A DNA stretch of 64,000 nucleotides from Nocardia exalbida NBRC 100660. GTDB taxonomy: Bacteria > Actinomycetota > Actinomycetes > Mycobacteriales > Mycobacteriaceae. The DNA lies in the NCBI RefSeq assembly GCF_000308575.1, contig NZ_BAFZ01000163.1:1-64000 (forward strand). The letters run 5' to 3'. Under the pieces are notes generated by a model that did no database searches, was not told where the DNA came from, and saw only the letters and a list, made by a program, of their open reading frames with translations. Position numbers and translations under genes: made by a program. Shown in pieces: positions 8,127 to 15,698 of this stretch (its first letter is position 1; every line of letters begins with the position of its first letter).

Positions 8127-9530
8127 ATGTCGTTCACTCGGCAGCCGACTGCGGAACTGGATGCGGCCGTATCGAAATTCTTTCGACGCGTCGTCCCGCT
8201 GTTCATCGTCATGTTGATCTGCAACCAGATAAACCGATCCAATATCGGCTACGCCCGCGAGTATCTCGAAGCGGACGTCGGCATCGGCGCCGCCGCGTAC
8301 GGGTTCGGCGCGGGCGTGTTCTTCATCGCCTACGCGCTGTTCGAATTGCCGAGCAACGTGATGATGGAAAAGTTCGGGGCGCGGCTCTGGCTCACTCGGA
8401 TCATGGTCAGCTGGGGGCTGATCTCGGCGGCGATGATGGTCGTACAGAACGCAACGATGTTCTACGTCCTGCGCTTCCTGCTCGGTGCCGCGGAGGCGGG
8501 ATTCTTCCCCGCGGTGATCTTCTACCTGGCCAAATGGCTGCCCAATAGCCACCGCGGCCGCGCCACCGCACTGTTCGTCGCCGGGTCGTCGATCGCGGCC
8601 GCGATCTCCGGGCCACTGTCCGGTCCGTTGCTCTCGCTAGACGGCGGCGCGGGTCTGCACGGCTGGCAATGGATGTTCGGCCTCGAGGGAATGGTCTCGG
8701 TGATCGTCGGCTGTATCGCCTTCTTCTTTCTGGATTCCCGGATCGAAGACGCGAAATGGCTGACCGCGGGGGAGCGGAAAGCGCTGAGCGAAACCATCGC
8801 CGACGAGGAGATCGACAAGGCCGTCAATTCGGGTGTCGCGCACAAAGCGTCGCGCTGGCGCATGCTCGCCGATCCGAAGCTGCTGCTCTTCTGCTGGATC
8901 TACTTCGCCATCCAGCTCTCCATCTACGCCAACACGTTCTGGCTGCCCTCGATCGTCCGCCGCATCGACGGCGTGAACGACATCACCGTCGGCCTGCTCG
9001 CCTCCCTGCCGTGGATCTGCGCCGTGGTCGCCATGTACGTCTCGGCCCGGATCGGTGACCGCACCGGCAACCGGCGGCCGCTGCTGATCATCGCGCTGCT
9101 CACCGCGGCTGTCGGCACCTATCTGGCCGCGATCACCTCGCCGTGGCTCGCCCTGGTGTTCCTGTGCGTGGCGGCGATGGGCTTCAAGAGCGCGAGCCCG
9201 CTGTTCTGGTCCATCCCGCAGTCGGGACTGCACCCGCTGGTCCTGGCGCCGGCCATCGCCATCATCAACTCCCTCGGAAACCTCGGCGGCTTCGTCGCGC
9301 CCTACGGCTTCGGTCTGGTGAAGTCGGCCACCGGCGAGGTCACCTGGGGTCTGTACGCGCTGGCCGCCGCCTCGGTGCTCGCCGCGGCCTCGGTGCTGCT
9401 GCTGCGTGGTGCGCGCCCCACCGCCGCCGACTCCGGTTCCCCCGCCGATCCCACCGGCGCCGCCGCCGATCGTGAACCGGTCGCCTTCCCGAACGCCCTT
9501 GCCGCTACCACCTCGGAGAATCGGTCATGA
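8127..9530 (+). CDS. MFS importer, probable glucarate transporter
   Basis: The product has 467 residues and about 12 hydrophobic segments. It fits the anion:cation symporter branch of the MFS: an N-terminal CNQINRSNIGYA loop, AYALFELPSNVMMEKFGARLW, and RFLLGAAEAGFFPAVIFYL. Family members closest in context carry glucarate, galactarate or related sugar acids with protons. AAAGGAG a few bases upstream supports the ATG at 8127. The stop overlaps the start of glucarate dehydratase by four bases (ATGA), so both are made from one message. The C-terminal tail after the last helix is Pro/Ala-rich and probably disordered. Substrate is inferred from context. Confidence 0.9.
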   Translation: MSFTRQPTAELDAAVSKFFRRVVPLFIVMLICNQINRSNIGYAREYLEADVGIGAAAYGFGAGVFFIAYALFELPSNVMMEKFGARLWLTRIMVSWGLISAAMMVVQNATMFYVLRFLLGAAEAGFFPAVIFYLAKWLPNSHRGRATALFVAGSSIAAAISGPLSGPLLSLDGGAGLHGWQWMFGLEGMVSVIVGCIAFFFLDSRIEDAKWLTAGERKALSETIADEEIDKAVNSGVAHKASRWRMLADPKLLLFCWIYFAIQLSIYANTFWLPSIVRRIDGVNDITVGLLASLPWICAVVAMYVSARIGDRTGNRRPLLIIALLTAAVGTYLAAITSPWLALVFLCVAAMGFKSASPLFWSIPQSGLHPLVLAPAIAIINSLGNLGGFVAPYGFGLVKSATGEVTWGLYALAAASVLAAASVLLLRGARPTAADSGSPADPTGAAADREPVAFPNALAATTSENRS

Positions 9531-10873
9531 CATCCTCGCCGCGCACTCCGCGCGTCACCGGCATGCGCGTCGTGCCGATCGCGGGCCACGACAGCATGCT
9601 GCTCAATCTCAGCGGCGCGCACGCGCCCTACTTCACCCGCAACCTGGTGATCCTCACCGATTCCGAGGGACGCACCGGAGTGGGCGAGGTGCCCGGCGGT
9701 GAACGCATCCGCGCCACACTCACCGACGCCGGGGAAATGGTGCTCGGCCGCTCCATCGGCGACTACCACGCCGTGCTCGGCGACATCCGCCGCACCTTCG
9801 CCGGTCGCGACGCCGGCGGGCGCGGCAGTCAGACGTTCGACCTGCGGGTCACCGTGCACGCGGTCACCGCAGTGGAATCCGCGCTGCTGGACCTGCTCGG
9901 ACAGCACTTGGAGGTGCCGGTGGCCGCACTACTCGGCGACGGCGTGCAGCGCACCGCGGTGCCGGTGCTCGGTTACCTATTCTTCGTTGGCGACCGCACC
10001 CGCACCGACCTGCCCTATCGATCCGCCGCCGACGAGCCCGCCGCCGCCGACACCTGGCAGCGGCTGCGGCACGAGGCGGCACTCACTCCGGACGCCGTGG
10101 TCGCGCTCGCCCGCGCCGCCCGCGAGCGCTACGGCTTCCGGGACTTCAAACTCAAGGGCGGGGTACTGGCCGGGCGGGAGGAAGCCGCCGCCGTCCGCGC
10201 GCTCGCCGAGGAGTTCCCGGACGCGCGGATCACCCTGGACCCCAACGGCGGGTGGCTGCTGAGCGAGGCCGTGGAACTGTGCCGCGGACTCACCGATGTT
10301 CTCGCCTACGCCGAAGACCCGGTGGGTCCGGAGGGTTCCTACTCCGGTCGCGAGGTCATGGCGGAATTCAAGCGGGCGACCGGTCTGCCCACCGCCACCA
10401 ACATGATCGCCACCGACTGGCGCGAACTCGGCCACACCGTGCGCGCGGGCGCGGTCGACATCCCGCTCGCCGACCCGCATTTCTGGACCATGGCGGGCTC
10501 GGTCCGCGTCGCCCAGTTGTGCGACGCGTGGGGGCTGACCTGGGGCTCGCACTCCAACAACCACTTCGATGTCTCCCTGGCGATGTTCACTCACGTCGCC
10601 GCGGCCGCCCCCGGCACCATCACCGCCATCGACACTCATTGGATCTGGCAGGACGGCCAGCGCATCACCCGCGACCCCTACCGCATCGCCGACGGCATGC
10701 TCACCTTGCCCGCGCGCCCGGGACTCGGCGTCGAGCTCGATGACGAGCGGATCGCGGCCGCCAACGAGCTCTACCACCGGGCCGGCCTCGGCGATCGCGA
10801 CGACGCCGCGACCATGCAGTACCTCGTGCCGGGCTGGCGCTTCGACAGCAAGCGACCGGCGCTGGTGCGCTGA
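9527..10873 (+). CDS. gudD: Glucarate dehydratase
   Basis: The product has 448 residues and is an enolase-superfamily enzyme that dehydrates D-glucarate to 5-keto-4-deoxyglucarate. The KxK pair is in FRDFKLKGGV (Lys208, Lys210). Metal ligands are in ITLDPNGGW (Asp238), YAEDPVG (Glu263) and PTATNMIAT (Asn292). The catalytic His lies in the conserved GSHSNNHFDVSLAMF stretch (about 341-355). The length and these motifs match the family throughout. It is coupled to the importer gene and followed by a strong hairpin, completing the uptake-and-entry half of the island. Confidence 0.95.
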   Translation: MTSSPRTPRVTGMRVVPIAGHDSMLLNLSGAHAPYFTRNLVILTDSEGRTGVGEVPGGERIRATLTDAGEMVLGRSIGDYHAVLGDIRRTFAGRDAGGRGSQTFDLRVTVHAVTAVESALLDLLGQHLEVPVAALLGDGVQRTAVPVLGYLFFVGDRTRTDLPYRSAADEPAAADTWQRLRHEAALTPDAVVALARAARERYGFRDFKLKGGVLAGREEAAAVRALAEEFPDARITLDPNGGWLLSEAVELCRGLTDVLAYAEDPVGPEGSYSGREVMAEFKRATGLPTATNMIATDWRELGHTVRAGAVDIPLADPHFWTMAGSVRVAQLCDAWGLTWGSHSNNHFDVSLAMFTHVAAAAPGTITAIDTHWIWQDGQRITRDPYRIADGMLTLPARPGLGVELDDERIAAANELYHRAGLGDRDDAATMQYLVPGWRFDSKRPALVR

Positions 10874-10880
10874 ACTCGGC

Positions 10881-10929
10881 GCAGGGCCGCTCGGACACCG
10901 GATGTGAGGGGGTGTCCGAGCGGCCCTGC
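10881..10929 (+). terminator. Hairpin terminator after glucarate dehydratase
   Basis: A perfect 19-base-pair stem (10881-10899 with 10911-10929) encloses an 11-base loop, seven bases after the stop codon. No T-run follows. Confidence 0.8.
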
Positions 10930-11019
10930 CGCGTCCGTCGAATCCCCTTGACGAACATGTGTTTGGAACCACGGCGAGGAGGCATTACCCCAGCGGACAA
11001 GCTCGACAAGGAGGTTCGG

Positions 11020-11580
11020 ATGTCGGCTGGAGTATGGGCAATCATTGTCGTCATCGCCATTGTCGTCGTCGTGGCCATCATCGCCTTGCTGGTGTGGCCC
11101 GCGCTGCGCAGGCAGCGACTACGGCGCCGGTTCGGCCCGGAATACGACCGGACGGTCCAGGAACTCGAGGACCGCAAGACCGCCGAGCGGGAACTCGCCG
11201 AGCGCGAACGCAGGCACTCGCAGTTGCGGTTGCGCGATCTCTCGGACGACGAGAAACGGGTCTATTCCACCCGCTGGGTAGAGGTGCAGGAACGATTCAT
11301 CGACGACCCCGCCGGGGCGCTGACCGAAGCCGACCGCCTCGTCACCACGATCATGTCGGAGCGCGGCTACCCCACGGAGAACTACGAGCAGCAGCTGGCG
11401 GATCTCTCCGTGGAGCACGCCGAGCCGCTGGGCCATTATCGCGCCGCGCACGATATCGCGACTCGGCCCGCGGGCGCCGCGGTGTCCACCGAGGATCGTC
11501 GCACGGCCATCGTGCACTACCGGGAACTGTTCGAAGACCTGGTCGGAGTGACCGATCAGGGGAAGAGGGACGTGAAATAA
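11020..11580 (+). CDS. Membrane-anchored hypothetical protein with Arg-Glu-rich coil
   Basis: The product has 186 residues. One N-terminal membrane helix (about 5-28) is followed by a charged coiled-coil-like stretch (about 32-75) and a soluble domain. The soluble domain contains RWVEVQERFIDDP, then ALTEADRLVTTIM, and a final YRELFEDLVGV helix. The same pattern recurs in the next gene. The start has an excellent AAGGAGG. The stop overlaps the next start by one base (TAATG). No known function; the shared domain may bind a common partner at the membrane. Confidence 0.8.
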   Translation: MSAGVWAIIVVIAIVVVVAIIALLVWPALRRQRLRRRFGPEYDRTVQELEDRKTAERELAERERRHSQLRLRDLSDDEKRVYSTRWVEVQERFIDDPAGALTEADRLVTTIMSERGYPTENYEQQLADLSVEHAEPLGHYRAAHDIATRPAGAAVSTEDRRTAIVHYRELFEDLVGVTDQGKRDVK

Positions 11581-12281
11581 TGAGTACCGAGTCCGAACGG
11601 CGGCCGTACAGCGTCGAGGCGGAAGGGGAGTCGGCGGCAGCGGGGGAAACCCGCGCCGAGTCGCAGTACGACATGTCCGGTGAGGCCGAGCGTCGTCACG
11701 AAGCAGGCACCGTGGGCGAATCCGCCGCAACGCGCCAGGATGCGGAGCGGACGGCGAACCCTGATCTGATCGACGAGGACGGACGCGCACGGACCACCGA
11801 TGTCGCGTCCGAGCCGAATCGGCCCGGTCCCGTGGGCCAGGAAGCGGAGTCGGTCCGCGGGAACGCTCCGGCAGGACAGCACGCCACCCACGCCGAACTC
11901 GGCGACGATGCCGAGCGCGGCAGCATCGGGACGGCCGAGCAAGCCGCTTCACGCGACTCGGGTACCGGCTCGGGCGTCACGCCGACCGCTGCCCCCTCGG
12001 CCCAAGACCAGCCCGCGCCGCTGTTCGCCGACACCGACCTGGATCGCCTGCGCACCCAGTGGCGGGAGGCCCAGGTGACCTTCGTCGACGATCCGAGCGA
12101 CGCCGTCGCCCGTGCGGACACACTGCTCAGCGACATCATCGACCAGATCACCGCCACCTACCAGCAGCGCAAACGCGAACTGGACGAGCGGCGCGGCGAC
12201 ACGTCCGACACCGAGGGGCTGCGGCAGGCGCTGCGCGGGTACCGGGCGTTCTTCGACCAGCTGCTCTCGATCGGCGGCTAG
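11580..12281 (+). CDS. Hypothetical protein with disordered N-terminus and C-terminal domain paralogous to the upstream protein
   Basis: The product has 233 residues. The first 140 or so are rich in Glu, Ala, Gly, Ser and Arg and look disordered. The last 80 contain QWREAQVTFVDDPSDAVARA and GYRAFFDQLL, clearly related to the soluble domain of the preceding membrane-anchored protein. There is no signal peptide or membrane helix. Translation is coupled to the upstream gene. The pair looks like a membrane-bound and a soluble version of one domain, with function unknown. Confidence 0.78.
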   Translation: MSTESERRPYSVEAEGESAAAGETRAESQYDMSGEAERRHEAGTVGESAATRQDAERTANPDLIDEDGRARTTDVASEPNRPGPVGQEAESVRGNAPAGQHATHAELGDDAERGSIGTAEQAASRDSGTGSGVTPTAAPSAQDQPAPLFADTDLDRLRTQWREAQVTFVDDPSDAVARADTLLSDIIDQITATYQQRKRELDERRGDTSDTEGLRQALRGYRAFFDQLLSIGG

Positions 12282-12299
12282 TCACGGAAGTCGTTGCCC

Positions 12300-13175
12300 A
12301 TGAGTGTCTTGCGACTGGCCGGCGGAACGGTCGATCACGCGACGAACTGGGTCGCCCGGCAAGTGAAAGCGCGGGTTCCCACCGCGGACCCCTCCGACCG
12401 TGACCCGAAGTTCATCGCGGACACCATGGGCCTCGGCTGGCTGCTGGTGCGCCTCTACTTCCGGGCGGAGGTGCGCGGCCTGGAGCGGATTCCCGAGCAG
12501 GGGCCGGTGTTGCTGGTGAGCAACCACTCGGGCGGGAACGTTTCGCCGGAGGTGCTGGTGACGACCCTGGCCTTCGTCCGCCGTTTCGGCCCGCACCGGC
12601 CCTTCTTCCAGCTCGCCCACGACATGGTGATGGCCTACCCGGTGATCGGCTCGTTGCTGCGCCGCTTCGGCACGGTGAACGCGGACCCGGGCAACGCCGA
12701 GCAGGCGCTGCGCGACGGCGCCGCGGTGCTGGTCTACCCCGGCGGCGACTGGGAGGTGCACCGCCCGACCTGGGAGGAGGACCGCGTCGACTTCGCCGGT
12801 CGCACCGGTTTTCTCCGTCTGGCTTGGAACGAGCGGGTGCCGATCGTGCCGGTGGTGAACATCGGTGCGCAGCAGACCCAGCTGGTGCTCACCCGCGGGG
12901 ACCGGATCGCGCGCCTGTTGCGGCTGGACCGCATGCTGCGGCTGAAGGTGTTCCCCATTTCGATCGCTCTTCCGTGGGGGCTCGACGTCGGTGACCTCGC
13001 CGGGCATCTGCCGTTGCCCAGCAAGATCACCGTCGAGTTCCTGGACCCGATCGATCTGCGGGCGGTGTCGGGTCCCGAGCTCGATCCGAAGGCGGCCTAC
13101 CAGCACGTCACCGGGATCATGCAAGAGGCGCTGACCAGGCTGGACGAGGAACGCAACCTGCCGATCGTCGGCTGA
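12300..13175 (+). CDS. Lysophospholipid acyltransferase family protein
   Basis: The product has 291 residues. It shows the PlsC-like block I NHSGGNVSPE (about 78-87) and a later YPGGDWEVHRP block (about 144-154), a variant common in mycolic-acid bacteria. These enzymes move an acyl chain to a lysophospholipid or related glycerol lipid at the inner membrane face. ATG 12300 is preferred over TTG 12294 because of GGAAG nine to ten bases upstream. It stands alone, 18 bases after the paralogous pair, so it may share their transcript. The acceptor is unknown. Confidence 0.85.
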   Translation: MSVLRLAGGTVDHATNWVARQVKARVPTADPSDRDPKFIADTMGLGWLLVRLYFRAEVRGLERIPEQGPVLLVSNHSGGNVSPEVLVTTLAFVRRFGPHRPFFQLAHDMVMAYPVIGSLLRRFGTVNADPGNAEQALRDGAAVLVYPGGDWEVHRPTWEEDRVDFAGRTGFLRLAWNERVPIVPVVNIGAQQTQLVLTRGDRIARLLRLDRMLRLKVFPISIALPWGLDVGDLAGHLPLPSKITVEFLDPIDLRAVSGPELDPKAAYQHVTGIMQEALTRLDEERNLPIVG

Positions 13176-13264
13176 ACGGAACCGTTCGCGCCATTCGCGG
13201 CCCCTGGCGACGCCTTTCGTGGTACCGTTCGTAACATATATTCCTGCGTGTGATGGAGGTCTCC

Positions 13265-15127
13265 GTGCGCGACATCGCGCATGATCAGGTCGGATGGTTC
13301 GCCGCACCCGGCGCCGAGGGCGGCGGAGCGGCGCTGGACCAGGTAGCGATCATGACCGGCGCCGCCGGAGTGGTGGCCCTCGTTTTGTTGTGGGTCGGGT
13401 ATCTGCACCGCACCCGCCGGATCAGCTGGCTGCAGCGAGTCGCCGATCGTCTCGGCCGCCTGTTCAATCGCCCCGGCTGGGTCGCCCTTCCGCTGGCGAT
13501 GTTCCTCGCGACGATTCTGACGGCTTTGCTGGGCTTCATCTGGGATGTCAGCCTGCACGTGGGCAACGGCCGCGACAACGGCCCGCTGGCGAATCCGGCG
13601 CACTACTTCATCCTGGCGGGATTGTTCTTCCTGTTCACCGCGGGAATGTCGGCGATCGTGCTGCCCCTGGACGAGAAGCCGGGCGCCGCGGCGGTCCGCA
13701 TCACCCGTACCTGGTACGCGCCTGTCGGCGGCATCCTGATCGCGGGCGCCGGTCTCTACGCCTTGATCGGGTTCCCCCTCGACGACATCTGGCATCGGAT
13801 CTTCGGGCAGGACGTCACGCTGTGGGGGCCGACGCATCTGATGCTCATCGGCGGCGCGGGTTTGTCGCTGGTCGGTGTGTTGCTGCTCGAATTCGAGGGC
13901 AGGCACAGCAGGCCCGAACCCGACCGAGCCGACGGCCGGTTGATGTGGCTGCTGCGGACGTTCGCCTTCGGTGGCCTGCTCATCGGGCTCTCGGTGTTCC
14001 AGGTGGAATTCGACTTCGGCGTGCAGCAATTCCGGCTCGTGCTGCAACCGATGCTCATCGCCGCCGCGGCGGCCATCTCCCTGGTCGCCGCGCGCGCGAG
14101 CCTGGGGCCGTTCAGCACGCTGGTGGTGGTCGGCTTCGCCGCTCTGGTGCGGACCGTGGTGGCCGTGCTGGTCGGCGGTCCGATCATCGACGCGCCACGC
14201 AATGTCTTCCCGCTCTATCTGGGCTGCGCGGTCGTGGTGGAACTGCTCGCGCTGCTGCCGCTCACCCGGCGGCCGATCTGGTGGGGCGCGATCTGCGGTC
14301 TGGGGATCGCGACCGTTGGGCTGTGGCTCGAATCGCTCTGGGTCGGTGCGATGTTCGTCAACCCCTGGCCGACCGCCATGTGGCCGGAACTGCTGGCGAT
14401 GGCAGTGCCCACCGGCATCGCGGGCGGTGTCGTCGGCGCGCTGCTGGCGATGACGTTGCGGGGCGAGCCGCTGCCACGCCCGCCGGTGCGCCGCGGGTTG
14501 ATGGTCGCCGCGGTGCTGATCGTGGCGGCCGCGACCGCCAACGGGCTGCTGATCGACGTACCGGAACAGGCCACCGCCACGGTCACACTGCGCGACGCCG
14601 GATCGGACACGGACGGAAGGATGGTGCTCGCGGACGTCCGCGTCACGCCCGGTGATCTCGTCGGCTCCGATCCCGAATGGATGCAGATCCTCGCCTGGCA
14701 GGGCGGGATCGGCTCGGACAGTCCCGGCCGTGGGCTGGTCGTCGACCACCTCCAGCGAGTGGAAGCCGGGCACTACGTCTCCACCGAACCCGTTCCGGCG
14801 CACGGATCGTGGAAGACCGTCCTGCGGATGCAGGACGGGCGCGTGTTGACCGCGGCGCCGATCTTCATGGCCGCCGACCCCGGCATCGGCGTCGAGGAGG
14901 TGCCCGCGCTCGCCTCGTTCACCCGGCCGTTCATCGGCGAGATCTCCGTGCTTCAGCGGGAGCGGTCGTTCGACTACCCCTCCTGGCTGTTCGCCGCGGC
15001 GTCGCTCGTTGTGCTGGCGTGCAGCCTCATCCTCGTCGGGGCGCTGTCCTGGGGCGCCGCGCGCATCAACGACCGGTATCCGCGCACGAGCCGAACGGCC
15101 GTGCCGGAACCGGCGGTCTCGCGATGA
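13265..15127 (+). CDS. Polytopic membrane protein with duplicated D-x3-H-x3-G-x-D motif
   Basis: The product has 620 residues. About ten membrane helices span residues 25-430, an extracytoplasmic domain of about 145 residues follows, and there is one C-terminal helix (about 573-597). Two copies of the motif D-x3-H-x3-G-x-D-x5/6-P-x-H occur at Asp94-His113 and Asp173-His191, each before a helix, suggesting an internal duplication with metal-binding potential. The outer domain (HYVSTEPVPAHGSW segment) resembles FixH/YtkA-like beta-sandwich domains. GTG 13265 is chosen because TGGAGG lies five bases before it. It is first of four overlapping genes with a cupredoxin-like lipoprotein; function is not known. 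Confidence 0.75.
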   Translation: MRDIAHDQVGWFAAPGAEGGGAALDQVAIMTGAAGVVALVLLWVGYLHRTRRISWLQRVADRLGRLFNRPGWVALPLAMFLATILTALLGFIWDVSLHVGNGRDNGPLANPAHYFILAGLFFLFTAGMSAIVLPLDEKPGAAAVRITRTWYAPVGGILIAGAGLYALIGFPLDDIWHRIFGQDVTLWGPTHLMLIGGAGLSLVGVLLLEFEGRHSRPEPDRADGRLMWLLRTFAFGGLLIGLSVFQVEFDFGVQQFRLVLQPMLIAAAAAISLVAARASLGPFSTLVVVGFAALVRTVVAVLVGGPIIDAPRNVFPLYLGCAVVVELLALLPLTRRPIWWGAICGLGIATVGLWLESLWVGAMFVNPWPTAMWPELLAMAVPTGIAGGVVGALLAMTLRGEPLPRPPVRRGLMVAAVLIVAAATANGLLIDVPEQATATVTLRDAGSDTDGRMVLADVRVTPGDLVGSDPEWMQILAWQGGIGSDSPGRGLVVDHLQRVEAGHYVSTEPVPAHGSWKTVLRMQDGRVLTAAPIFMAADPGIGVEEVPALASFTRPFIGEISVLQRERSFDYPSWLFAAASLVVLACSLILVGALSWGAARINDRYPRTSRTAVPEPAVSR

Positions 15128-15312
15128 CTCGTGGCTCCGGCAGCGTGGACGTGCTGGCCGATCATTCGATCCTGCTCGCGATACCCGCCTTCCTGCCCGC
15201 CCTGCTCGTCGTCGCCGTCGTAGTTCTCGTCGCTGTGCGGGATCGTCGCGCCGAAGAGCGCGATCGAGCGTCCGGTTCGCCGTCCGAGCACGGTGGGGAG
15301 AAGGAGGAGTGA
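15124..15312 (+). CDS. Small single-helix membrane protein
   Basis: The product has 62 residues. One hydrophobic helix (about 16-38, SILLAIPAFLPALLVVAVVV) is followed by a charged tail rich in Arg and Glu. Both ends overlap neighbours: ATGA with the gene before and TGATG with the lipoprotein after, so it is part of a translationally coupled operon. It is probably a small subunit of the same membrane complex. No family name can be given. Confidence 0.7.
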   Translation: MTRGSGSVDVLADHSILLAIPAFLPALLVVAVVVLVAVRDRRAEERDRASGSPSEHGGEKEE

Positions 15313-15698
15313 TGGCATTCGCGCGGCATCGGGGCGCACTCGTCCTCGTGGGTGGTCTGCTCGTGGCAGGCTGCGCCGCATCGGATCCCGCCGCCACCGC
15401 GCCGACGGCCACCGTAGCCGGGGAGTCGGACAGTCTCGTCGTCGCCGTGCGGATCGCCGCCGGCTCGGTGAGCCCGGCCGACGTGCGCCTGGAAACCAGG
15501 GTCGGACGGCCGATCGAGATCGTGGTCGACAGCGACACCGACGACGAACTGCACGTCCACGCCACGCCCCAGCACACCTTCGCGATCGCCCCTGGTGCCG
15601 GTCAGCGGTTCCGCTTCACGGTGGACGTGCCAGGGCGGGTGGAGATCGAACTGCACCACGCCCGGCGCACGGTGGCGACGCTGCTCGTGCGCGGATGA
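15312..15698 (+). CDS. Cupredoxin-like lipoprotein
   Basis: The product has 128 residues. A lipobox LLVAGC at about 17-22 predicts a lipid-anchored extracytoplasmic protein after removal of the signal peptide. The mature domain is beta-rich, with a cupredoxin-like pattern: VRLETRVGRPIEIVVDSDTD, then the His cluster ELHVHATPQHTF and a closing strand with ELHHARRTVATLLV. Cupredoxin-like domains often bind copper, but I cannot see the full type 1 Cys-His-Met ligand set; no Cys remains in the mature part. AAGGAGG is just upstream. It overlaps the genes on both sides. Confidence 0.75.
   Translation: MAFARHRGALVLVGGLLVAGCAASDPAATAPTATVAGESDSLVVAVRIAAGSVSPADVRLETRVGRPIEIVVDSDTDDELHVHATPQHTFAIAPGAGQRFRFTVDVPGRVEIELHHARRTVATLLVRG

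Noticed and set aside
10955..10990. Possible alternative sigma factor promoter (GTTT-N16-GGCAT) before the paralogous pair
   Set aside because: The match to the SigF/SigB consensus is poor at the -10, so it is not called.
13097..15577. 826-codon minus-strand open frame
   Set aside because: Low-complexity Arg/Gln/His-rich product antisense to the polytopic membrane gene; a GC-skew artefact.
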